A stretch of 5,043 nt of DNA, from contig CAIWKW010000051.1 in the NCBI GenBank assembly GCA_903913365.1, forward strand, positions 1 to 5,043, read 5' to 3'. Numbering within the stretch: the stretch's first letter is position 1; each line of letters starts with the position of its first letter. Origin of the DNA: Candidatus Doudnabacteria bacterium (lineage in GTDB: Bacteria; Patescibacteriota; Doudnabacteria; UBA920). Made by a program: the position numbers and the translations under genes. Positions 1 to 4,901 of the stretch are shown one piece after another. The notes under the pieces were generated by a model. It worked only from the letters and a program-made list of their open reading frames with translations. It searched no databases and was not told where the DNA came from.

Positions 1-1
1 A

Positions 2-451
2 ATGGCTTTGGTTAAATTTTTAAAATCCTATGGGATTACCCCGTACGTTGGAATTATGTCCATGAGGCGAGGAAGACCAAATAACGCCAAACCTATAAAG
101 GGCTTTAAACAGCATCCGATTATTGACGAAAGCTATAATTACTCGGAGCAATTGCTGGATTATTTAAAAAAACAAAACATTAAAGCAGATTTTTTTAACA
201 TTGAATATGAAACCGCCGTTGACGCCGGAGTAAACATTATTCTTCCGCCTATTGGCGCGGTTGGAAACGCCTTCTCGAGAAGCCTGGTTTTCTTTTCCGA
301 CACCTGGGAAGGAGTAGCCATGTCCACCCCCCACTTCAGACCGCTTATTATTCAGCACTCTTTTAAAACCGGACACGGAAATTTGTTTTATAATGTAATT
401 ATTGCGGCAGCGGCTGAAGCTGTACAAAAAAAATACCATATAAAAAACTAA
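2..451 (+). CDS. Hypothetical protein, possibly the C-terminal part of a longer one
   Basis: I do not recognise this protein. The reading frame is open from the first bases to a TAA at 449-451 and gives 149 residues from an ATG at base 2. Only one base precedes that ATG, so it may be an internal methionine and the gene may start outside the window. The sequence opens with a hydrophobic strand-like segment (PYVGIMSM, residues 14-21) and a basic stretch (RRGRP, 22-26). A second strand-like segment (VNIILPPIGAVGN, 77-89) and an aromatic segment (SLVFFSDTWEGVAMS, 94-108) follow. The pattern suggests a soluble alpha/beta protein; there is no obvious signal peptide or transmembrane helix. It ends 15 bases before the next gene on the same strand, so the two are probably cotranscribed. 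It is credible as coding because its composition matches its neighbours and the competing antisense frame (164-481) is low-quality. Confidence 0.7.
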   Translation: MALVKFLKSYGITPYVGIMSMRRGRPNNAKPIKGFKQHPIIDESYNYSEQLLDYLKKQNIKADFFNIEYETAVDAGVNIILPPIGAVGNAFSRSLVFFSDTWEGVAMSTPHFRPLIIQHSFKTGHGNLFYNVIIAAAAEAVQKKYHIKN

Positions 452-466
452 CCAACTTACATTAAT

Positions 467-1651
467 ATGGGTCAAAATCAACAGGAAAATATTGAGCGCA
501 CAAGGGCAATATATAAAGCCCGAACCATGGAAACCGCCAAGGAACTGGCTGAAGCTGGTTTTGAATTCCCCGAAGTGGATTTTGCTTTAAGGCTGGAAAA
601 CGAAACCGACTCAGAAAACCGTGCGTACAACGGCAGCGTTTATTGGCTTGAGCTGAAAAATGCCGAAAACGGAAGGTTAAAAGCGGGCAAATTATTTCTG
701 CCAAAAACGGAATTCAATTCTCATTTGACTGCCATTTATGGCGGTTTACCTGGCGACAGCATTGTTAAAATGGAAAAGCGCTTCACTAATCCTTTGCTTG
801 AAGCGGGCTACGCGGTATGGGTTTCCAGGCATAACGGCACTAAGCTTGAAAATGACAATGTGCAAAAATTTTTCGGCTCAAAGGAAGTTTTGGAAGAAAC
901 CGAGGCCTTGGGGAAAACTTCAGTGGGACAACCGCTAAGCTCAACCTTTCTGGAAGATTTTGCGCAGGAGCCGGCGCAAGATTTGGCCAACTTCAACGGC
1001 CAAAAAAATATTAAACACATAACTTTAGCCGGCCACTCTTTTGGCTCCAGCAGCATTTTATATTCCTTGGGCAAAGACATGGAAACAAACCAAGGAAAAA
1101 ATTCCACCAAAGTTGATAAAGTAATTTTAATTAACGGATTTTTGGGAAACGGAACCTACCCGGAAAATCAGGACGAAGTTGTAGGCGGAGCCAGGTTTAC
1201 GCCCAAACAAGTTCAAAACAGCCAAATTAAAATGGCAAAAATAATGTTCGAAATTCCTGAGCCCGCAACAGTTGATGAATCTTTTAGGCGAATTCTTGCT
1301 TATAACCATACAACCTCCTTACCTGAGCATACAAAAAATGTTGTGGTTGTTTCCCCAACCGACGCTTATATTACCCCCAAAGCAGCGGAAGAATTCCACG
1401 CGCGGGCCGGTGGACTTTTGGCCTACGACTTAACAAGAGGCTCGATCCATCCCGAGCAATCAAATTCCAACCAAATTTTTAATCCGGAATTTTCCGATGC
1501 AACGCCTGAGATTATACAAGAGGCCAATACCCAATCGCGCCAAGCCCATGGAGGCAGCCAGCACGACGCACCAAACTTTGGAGGGGAAACTCTTCGCAGA
1601 CTAATTGAAGCTCCAATAAAAACCCATAGAATTGTTTTTAGAAACAATTAA
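467..1651 (+). CDS. Alpha/beta-hydrolase-fold protein (putative serine hydrolase)
   Basis: This 394-residue protein is probably a cytoplasmic serine hydrolase (esterase, lipase or peptidase type); the substrate cannot be read from the sequence. The key evidence is a nucleophile elbow GHSFG at residues 189-193, preceded by a beta strand (KHITLA) and followed by a small-residue helix, which makes Ser191 the nucleophile. A later strand NVVVVSPTDAY (291-301) supplies the likely acid Asp299, and GSIHPEQ (326-332) about 29 residues on supplies the likely base His328. His361 and His366 are alternatives. YGGLPGD (91-97) sits where the oxyanion-hole loop is expected. The first 85 residues and the last 45 are extensions I cannot assign. 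No signal peptide is visible. The ATG at 467 has no clear Shine-Dalgarno but is the first good start after the previous gene, 15 bases away. The next gene starts 10 bases after the stop, so an operon is likely. The fold call is solid; the triad assignment is inference. Confidence 0.8.
   Translation: MGQNQQENIERTRAIYKARTMETAKELAEAGFEFPEVDFALRLENETDSENRAYNGSVYWLELKNAENGRLKAGKLFLPKTEFNSHLTAIYGGLPGDSIVKMEKRFTNPLLEAGYAVWVSRHNGTKLENDNVQKFFGSKEVLEETEALGKTSVGQPLSSTFLEDFAQEPAQDLANFNGQKNIKHITLAGHSFGSSSILYSLGKDMETNQGKNSTKVDKVILINGFLGNGTYPENQDEVVGGARFTPKQVQNSQIKMAKIMFEIPEPATVDESFRRILAYNHTTSLPEHTKNVVVVSPTDAYITPKAAEEFHARAGGLLAYDLTRGSIHPEQSNSNQIFNPEFSDATPEIIQEANTQSRQAHGGSQHDAPNFGGETLRRLIEAPIKTHRIVFRNN
1630..1649 (+). 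other. Perfect 8-bp inverted repeat over the end of the hydrolase gene
   Basis: The arms AATTGTTT (1630-1637) and AAACAATT (1642-1649) are exact reverse complements around a 4-base loop TTAG. The hairpin covers the last hydrolase codons and ends at its stop, 12 bases before the ATG at 1662. No T-run follows, so it does not look like an intrinsic terminator. It could affect translational coupling or mRNA processing between the two genes, but it may be chance in AT-rich sequence. Confidence 0.35.
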
Positions 1652-1661
1652 AATAACACTT

Positions 1662-2948
1662 ATGACACCCGAGCAAATTAAAAAAAAGATTTTATCGTAC
1701 CATTGGGAACCGTGGTTAAAACGGCCTTTTTTTGGATTTATTGTGTCTACCTTTTGCGGGGGCAACACCAAAGAAGCCTTTAAAAAAATAGGGCTGCCTG
1801 GCTGGGAATTTGATACACTTTTGAGCGATGGGGAGTGGTATCAATCTAAAAATAATTTTCAGCATGCCAAACCGGCGGTATTGAAATGGCTGAAAACACA
1901 TTCAATTACAGAAATAACCGGTCCTTTGGAAAAATTACAAGCTGTTTGGAAAACGGTGATTGCCGAATTCAGCAAAAATCCGGGAAAAGACACTCAAAAA
2001 AAGCTTAAAAGACTTGATGAAATTTTAAGGGAAATTACCACTTATGTTTGGGCAACGCATGTTGCGGAGCATTTTTTTTCACAAATATTAAAAACCCAGG
2101 TTACAAAAATTGCAAAAGGAGACGTGAATAAATTTATTGGCGACGCGGCTTTCCCCAGCAAACTAAACGCCGCCGAGCAAATGGTGGAAGAATATAAAAA
2201 CGGCGTTAGTCCGAAAATACTGGCTAAAAAATACGGCTGGATGCGCGCCCGCGACGGTTTTGCGGACGGCTATACAGAGAATGAAATTGCTAAAATTACA
2301 GAACATGCCCAAAGCTTATCCAAACATCAGCACCCTATTGTCCCCAAGGCTTTGGAAAAAATTGTCGCTGAAGCCAGAGAGTTGGTTTATCTTCGCATGC
2401 TACGAATGGACTGCTATTTTGAATTAATGTTTTTAGCCAGGCCATTACTGGAAGCGGCGGCAAAAAAATATAAAATTCCCTTCATTGAACTGAAATTTTA
2501 TTCACTGAAAAGCTTAATTAAAGGTAAACCAAAAAAATATCCGGCAAACGCCACCTGGGCGGCAATAGGCAATAAAATCTATTATTTAGATCATCCCTTA
2601 TTTGATCAAAGCTCATTAACAAACGCCACAGAAATTAAAGGCAATATTGCTCAAATGGGCTACGCAAAAGGCGAGGTAAAAATTGTTATGAGCGTAAAAG
2701 ATATACCCAAAGTAAAAAAAGGCGATATTTTAGTTACCTATATGACCTCGCCGAACTTTTTACCGGCTATGAAGCTGGCATCGGCCTTTGTTACGGACGA
2801 AGGCGGACTTACCTGCCACGCGGCCATAGTTGCCCGCGAAATGAAAAAACCCTGCGTTATTGGCACCAAAATTGCAACTAATGTCTTTAAAGACGGAGAC
2901 TTAATAGAAGTAAACGCCAACGAGGGCACAGTCAAAAAAATAACTTAG
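1662..2948 (+). CDS. PEP-utilising enzyme mobile-domain (phosphohistidine swivelling) protein, stand-alone
   Basis: This 428-residue protein ends in the mobile phosphohistidine domain of PEP synthase, pyruvate phosphate dikinase and enzyme I. The domain spans about residues 325-428 and includes KGDILVTYMTSPNFLPAM (353-370), the active-site stretch DEGGLTCHAAIVARE (379-393) with phosphoacceptor His386, and the closing CVIGT and DGDLIEVNA segments. In known enzymes this histidine carries phosphate between an ATP-grasp domain and a PEP/pyruvate barrel. Neither partner domain is visible here. Residues 120-280 are helical and include a KKYGW motif (189-193) like the linker of PEP-synthase-like proteins. 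Residues 1-100 are rich in aromatics (HWEPWLKRPFFGF) and unassigned. I chose the ATG at 1662 rather than the in-frame TTG at 1632 because the paralogue starting at 4902 begins with the same MTP and aligns from there; the TTG would also overlap the upstream gene. No Shine-Dalgarno is evident. The gene is last in the probable three-gene operon. Confidence 0.85.
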   Translation: MTPEQIKKKILSYHWEPWLKRPFFGFIVSTFCGGNTKEAFKKIGLPGWEFDTLLSDGEWYQSKNNFQHAKPAVLKWLKTHSITEITGPLEKLQAVWKTVIAEFSKNPGKDTQKKLKRLDEILREITTYVWATHVAEHFFSQILKTQVTKIAKGDVNKFIGDAAFPSKLNAAEQMVEEYKNGVSPKILAKKYGWMRARDGFADGYTENEIAKITEHAQSLSKHQHPIVPKALEKIVAEARELVYLRMLRMDCYFELMFLARPLLEAAAKKYKIPFIELKFYSLKSLIKGKPKKYPANATWAAIGNKIYYLDHPLFDQSSLTNATEIKGNIAQMGYAKGEVKIVMSVKDIPKVKKGDILVTYMTSPNFLPAMKLASAFVTDEGGLTCHAAIVAREMKKPCVIGTKIATNVFKDGDLIEVNANEGTVKKIT

Positions 2949-2970
2949 TTTACAACTTAGTTTACAACTT
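2943..2970. repeat. 12-bp tandem direct repeat, about 2.3 copies
   Basis: The unit AACTTAGTTTAC occurs exactly at 2943-2954 and 2955-2966 and begins a third time at 2967-2970. The first copy includes the TAG stop (2946-2948) of the swivelling-domain gene, and the second contains the -35 hexamer of the promoter for the next gene. The repeat produces two identical TTTACAACTT blocks at 2949-2958 and 2961-2970. It is too short and too few in copies to be CRISPR. Its position suggests a regulator-binding array. Confidence 0.85.
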
Positions 2971-3000
2971 TCTATCTTTAATATATACTAAAGTTGTTAA
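2949..3000. promoter_or_regulatory. Candidate operator: two direct and one inverted TTTACAACTT motif
   Basis: TTTACAACTT is found at 2949-2958 and 2961-2970. Its reverse complement, with one mismatch, is at 2991-3000 (AAGTTGTTAA). The core arms ACAACTTT (2964-2971) and AAAGTTGT (2990-2997) are a perfect 8-bp inverted repeat. The motifs overlap the -35 box and the predicted transcription start of the promoter, where a bound repressor would block polymerase. The gene immediately downstream encodes a winged helix-turn-helix protein, which makes autoregulation the natural hypothesis. The centres of the second and third motifs are 30 bp apart, close to three helical turns. Binding is inferred. Confidence 0.5.
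2961..2989 (+). promoter_or_regulatory. Sigma70-type promoter for the ATPase/DUF4325 regulator gene
   Basis: A -35 hexamer TTTACA (2961-2966, one mismatch from TTGACA) is separated by exactly 17 bp from a -10 hexamer TATACT (2984-2989, one mismatch from TATAAT). Transcription would start near 2995-2997, leaving a leader of about 15 bases before the ATG at 3012. That placement would exclude the in-frame TTG at 2994 as the start codon. The promoter lies wholly in the gap after the upstream gene's stop, so the regulator can be expressed separately from the operon. Confidence 0.65.
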
Positions 3001-3011
3001 CTAAAAAATAT

Positions 3012-4022
3012 ATGGATATAAAGCAATTAATTTTAAAAAAAATACATAAGACCGGCCAAGTTACCTCTTCGGAGTTAACCAAAATTACCGGTTTTTCGCG
3101 CGTGTACATAAACCGGTTTTTAAAACAGCTTGTTAACGAACGCCAAATTATGCTGGTGGGCAAGGCTAATTTGGCAAAATATGTTTCTCTAAACGGCAAG
3201 GAAGCTAAACCGGAAAAGGTCTCAAAAATTCTTAAAAACAAGAATTTGCAGGAAGATTTGGCTCTAAACGACATTAAAAATGATTCTTCAATTTTTAAAG
3301 GCTTGTCAAAAAACATTGAGTCAATTTTAGGGTATGCTTTTACGGAAATGCTTAATAACGCTATAGAGCATTCCGGATCAAAAACACTGGAAATAAAAAT
3401 GGGAAGGAGTATTAAATCGGTAGATTTTACTATTCGCGATTTTGGAGTGGGTGTTTTTAAAAATGTTGAAAAAAAATTCCGGCTAAAAACTGAAGTCGAA
3501 GGCATAAACCATTTGCTGAAAGGAAAACAAACCACATCCCCTGCCGCCCATAGCGGTGAAGGCATATTTTTTACCTCCAAAGCAGCCGATATTTTTACCC
3601 TGGAAAGTTTTGGAAAAAAATTGGTAATTGATAACTTAGCAAAAAATATCTTTATTAAAAATATTAAGCCTATAAGAGGTACTCGAGTCGCTTTTCAAAT
3701 AAACCTTAAATCCAAAAGCAATTTAAGTGAAATTTTTAAGGAATACGCCGGAAAAAATTTCATTTTCAGCAAAACCAAAGTTTTGGTAAAACTTGGGGCA
3801 ATTGACAATATTTTTCTCTCACGCTCACAGGCCAGAAGAATAATTTTTGGCCTGGACAAATTTAAGGAAATAATTTTAGACTTTAACGGCGTAAGCAGCG
3901 TAGGCCAGTCTTTTGCCGACGAAATATTCCGGGTATGGCAAACCGCCCACCCGCACATTGTCATAAAACACCAAAACGCCAATGATAATTCATTGTTAAT
4001 GATTAAACGGGCCAAATCTTAG
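3012..4022 (+). CDS. Fused regulator: winged HTH, GHKL-type ATPase, C-terminal STAS-like DUF4325 domain
   Basis: This 336-residue soluble protein has three parts. Residues 1-60 form a winged helix-turn-helix (QVTSSELTKITGFSRVYINR, then a wing up to AKYVSL). Residues 95-230 look like a GHKL/HATPase_c domain: N-box TEMLNNAIEHS (111-121) with Glu112, Asn115 and Asn116; G1 box RDFGVGVF (142-149) with Asp143; a lid-like HSGEGIFFTSK (180-190); and GTRV (223-226). Residues 255-336 match the STAS-like DUF4325 family, with LSRSQARRII (269-278), the strand EIILDFNGVSSVGQSFADEIF (286-306) and a C-terminal IKRA. There is no HisKA dimerisation/phosphoacceptor domain, sensor or membrane segment, so it is not a classical histidine kinase. 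The combination resembles an SpoIIAB-like kinase and an SpoIIAA-like STAS partner in one DNA-binding chain; that analogy is inference. The ATG at 3012 is preferred over the TTG at 2994 because of the promoter position. No Shine-Dalgarno is seen. Confidence 0.85.
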   Translation: MDIKQLILKKIHKTGQVTSSELTKITGFSRVYINRFLKQLVNERQIMLVGKANLAKYVSLNGKEAKPEKVSKILKNKNLQEDLALNDIKNDSSIFKGLSKNIESILGYAFTEMLNNAIEHSGSKTLEIKMGRSIKSVDFTIRDFGVGVFKNVEKKFRLKTEVEGINHLLKGKQTTSPAAHSGEGIFFTSKAADIFTLESFGKKLVIDNLAKNIFIKNIKPIRGTRVAFQINLKSKSNLSEIFKEYAGKNFIFSKTKVLVKLGAIDNIFLSRSQARRIIFGLDKFKEIILDFNGVSSVGQSFADEIFRVWQTAHPHIVIKHQNANDNSLLMIKRAKS

Positions 4023-4029
4023 TAAATAC

Positions 4030-4143
4030 GCATGAGAAATGAAAGAGTCTTGTCTTATTGGCACCAAAATTGCAACAAAGGTGTTTAAGGACGGCGATAT
4101 GGTTGAGGTGGATGCAAATAACGGGGCGGTTATAAAAATATGA
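4030..4143 (+). pseudogene. Remnant 3' tail of a third PEP-swivelling-domain paralogue
   Basis: The frame ending at TGA 4141-4143 encodes a clear match to the last residues of the swivelling-domain protein at 1662. From the Met codon at 4039, CLIGTKIATKVFKDGD and the following MVEVDANNGAVIKI align without gaps, 24 of 34 residues identical. The match extends upstream through Glu (4036-4038), but at 4033-4035 TGA replaces the arginine codon of the AREM motif, and Ala (4030-4032) still matches. Homology then stops, 7 bases beyond the previous gene's stop codon. The catalytic histidine and the rest of the gene are absent. A stretch at 4055-4076 is identical over 22 bases to 2857-2878. The surrounding divergence indicates an old paralogue rather than a fresh copy. 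A 34-residue peptide from 4039 could still be translated, but there is no ribosome binding site and no function to suggest. Confidence 0.85.
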
Positions 4144-4153
4144 TATAAAAAAT

Positions 4154-4204
4154 AAAGCCCCGGCGACTCTTACGTGTAAACACGCAATAGTAACCGGGAT
4201 TTTT
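4154..4204. terminator. Probable bidirectional intrinsic terminator between convergent genes
   Basis: The arms CCCGG (4159-4163) and CCGGG (4194-4198) pair, and flanking AAAG (4154-4157) pairs with TTTT (4200-4203) across one mismatch. On the + strand the hairpin is followed by a T-run at 4200-4204; on the - strand by a T-rich stretch from the A-rich bases 4144-4156. An inner hairpin CGTGT/ACACG (4173-4177 and 4180-4184) or TTAC/GTAA (4170-4173 and 4190-4193) would compact the long loop. It lies 10 bases after the remnant's stop and about 25 bases beyond the stop of the minus-strand gene, fitting termination from both sides. The long loop makes it less certain than a classic hairpin. Confidence 0.6.
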
Positions 4205-4227
4205 GTTTGAACGTCTTGCCGTGAAGG

Positions 4228-4743
4228 TTAGACCGTGTGGAATTGAGCCTCACCGAGCGAGGTGACCTCGTCGATACTGGTGATAAAGGCGTCAATGACG
4301 GTCACGTTGTAGACCGCCGCGCCTTTGCTAACCGACTCTTCCATGCCGAGCATAATCATGCTCGGACGACCAGCACAGACAACGCTGTTGTCCGGCAGAC
4401 TTCCGATTAAAGTCTGCATCGCAACTGCTCCGTCAATGAGCGTGGTGTAGCAAGCGTATGGTACCGCGGTGCCATCGGGCAGAATAACCACATCAACCGG
4501 CCCCTTGCCGGAGGAAGCTTCGCCCGAGTCCGGGCCTCCAACTGCACTGGTGTAGCGCGTTGGCTCCAGGTTGAGGGCCTTGGCCACATCCAGGTGGCGC
4601 TTGCCGGTTCCGCACACGACATCCGTAACTATTGCCGGGAGAAGGCTCCGCAAGTTCGAAACCTGCGCAAAACCCTCTTCGGTCATTCCCGGATTTGCAC
4701 CCGAGAATTTCTTACCGTGAGTCACAACGAAGACGTTCTTCAT
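4228..4743 (-). CDS. Divergent histidine-phosphatase (phosphoglycerate-mutase-like) family protein, GC-rich
   Basis: This 171-residue protein resembles the histidine phosphatase superfamily. The N-terminus NVFVVTHGKK (3-12) corresponds to the RHG strand-loop with His9 as candidate phosphoacceptor. MTEEGFAQVSNLRSLLP (20-36) matches the usual T..G..Q..L helix, and DVVCGTGKRHLDVAKAL (41-57) matches the segment carrying the S/T..R site, with Arg49. Family hallmarks are altered: the arginine before the first histidine is Thr8, and the position of the second histidine reads VVCAGRPSMIMLGM (121-134) with no histidine. It may be inactive or use other chemistry. It is convergent to the upstream genes and divergent from the next. 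Its composition is far more GC-rich: hand counts of two 60-base rows are 57% (4261-4320) and 68% (4501-4560), against 28% for 3241-3300. The ATG at 4743 is fixed by a strong Shine-Dalgarno at 4753-4760. No signal peptide is seen. Family assignment is moderately sure; foreign origin is inferred. Confidence 0.75.
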   Translation of the reverse strand: MKNVFVVTHGKKFSGANPGMTEEGFAQVSNLRSLLPAIVTDVVCGTGKRHLDVAKALNLEPTRYTSAVGGPDSGEASSGKGPVDVVILPDGTAVPYACYTTLIDGAVAMQTLIGSLPDNSVVCAGRPSMIMLGMEESVSKGAAVYNVTVIDAFITSIDEVTSLGEAQFHTV

Positions 4744-4752
4744 TGCTTTGCA

Positions 4753-4760
4753 CCCTCCTT
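4753..4760 (-). promoter_or_regulatory. Strong Shine-Dalgarno of the minus-strand gene
   Basis: On the minus strand AAGGAGGG ends nine bases before the ATG at 4743, which is near-ideal complementarity and spacing. It fixes the start of this gene. The other starts in the window (467, 1662, 3012, 4902) have no comparable motif. Confidence 0.85.
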
Positions 4761-4766
4761 AGGTAC

Positions 4767-4791
4767 TGTTCTTGCTAAAAATAGCTGAACA
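4767..4791 (-). promoter_or_regulatory. Stem-loop at the 5' end of the minus-strand mRNA
   Basis: On the minus strand TGTTC and GCTA pair with TAGC and GAACA around a TTTT loop, with a small 1x2 internal loop: arms 4782-4791 and 4767-4777, loop 4778-4781. The predicted transcription start (about 4789) falls at the 5' foot of the stem, so the message would begin in this hairpin. It ends six bases before the Shine-Dalgarno. It could protect the 5' end from decay or modulate ribosome access; the structure is seen, the role is inferred. Confidence 0.5.
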
Positions 4792-4795
4792 TCAC

Positions 4796-4824
4796 ATAAT
4801 ACCATAAAAGTACCACCTTGTCAA
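4796..4824 (-). promoter_or_regulatory. Near-consensus sigma70 promoter for the minus-strand gene
   Basis: Read on the minus strand there is a perfect -35 TTGACA (4819-4824), a 17-bp spacer and a -10 TATTAT (4796-4801) preceded by TGG, an extended -10 element. Transcription should start around 4789, giving a leader of about 45 bases. It is the strongest promoter visible in the window and suggests high or constitutive expression. Confidence 0.8.
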
Positions 4825-4851
4825 TATATCGCATAAATCAGTCATTTACGT

Positions 4852-4857
4852 TATAAT
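4852..4857 (+). promoter_or_regulatory. Possible -10 element for the second swivelling-domain gene
   Basis: A perfect TATAAT lies at 4852-4857, 44 bases before the ATG at 4902. No convincing -35 hexamer sits 16-18 bp upstream (the sequence there is close to TCGCAT), so the promoter is weak, factor-dependent or not real. The 158-base gap 4744-4901 otherwise holds the divergent minus-strand promoter. Confidence 0.35.
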
Positions 4858-4901
4858 AAAGGCGTATTCCTATTGTTCTATAAAAAGATTTAACTTGGGT
4901 T

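Noticed and set aside
1632..1661. TTG start that would add 10 residues to the swivelling-domain protein
   Set aside because: It overlaps the hydrolase gene, and the paralogue at 4902 starts with the same MTP at the ATG equivalent to 1662.
2943..2970. Tandem repeat as a CRISPR-like array
   Set aside because: The units are contiguous without spacers, only 12 bp long, and just over two copies.
2964..2997. Inverted repeat as a terminator of the upstream operon
   Set aside because: The loop is 18 bases, the stem is AT-rich and no T-run follows; the promoter/operator reading explains it better.
2994..3011. TTG start that would add 6 residues to the regulator
   Set aside because: The predicted transcription start (about 2995-2997) lies at this codon and a good ATG follows at 3012.
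2978..3580. 200-residue antisense ORF opposite the regulator
   Set aside because: It is the shadow of a gene with three recognisable domains and has no recognisable motif of its own.
3012..4022. Classical two-component sensor histidine kinase
   Set aside because: No HisKA phosphoacceptor helix, sensor domain or membrane segment is present; the N-terminus is a DNA-binding domain.
4033..4143. TGA read as glycine (code 25), which would make the remnant part of a live frame
   Set aside because: The intact genes contain no in-frame TGA and use GGN for glycine, and the TGA at 4141 sits exactly at the family's normal C-terminus.
4594..4788. Plus-strand 64-residue ORF and the 71-residue minus-strand ORF at 4407-4622
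   Set aside because: Both lie over the well-supported GC-rich gene, lack ribosome binding sites and show no domain; GC-rich sequence commonly yields such shadows.
4151..4861. AATAAAG at 4151-4157 and 4855-4861 as a target-site duplication flanking the GC-rich cassette
   Set aside because: Seven AT-rich bases can recur by chance, there are no terminal inverted repeats, and the second copy overlaps a TATAAT box.
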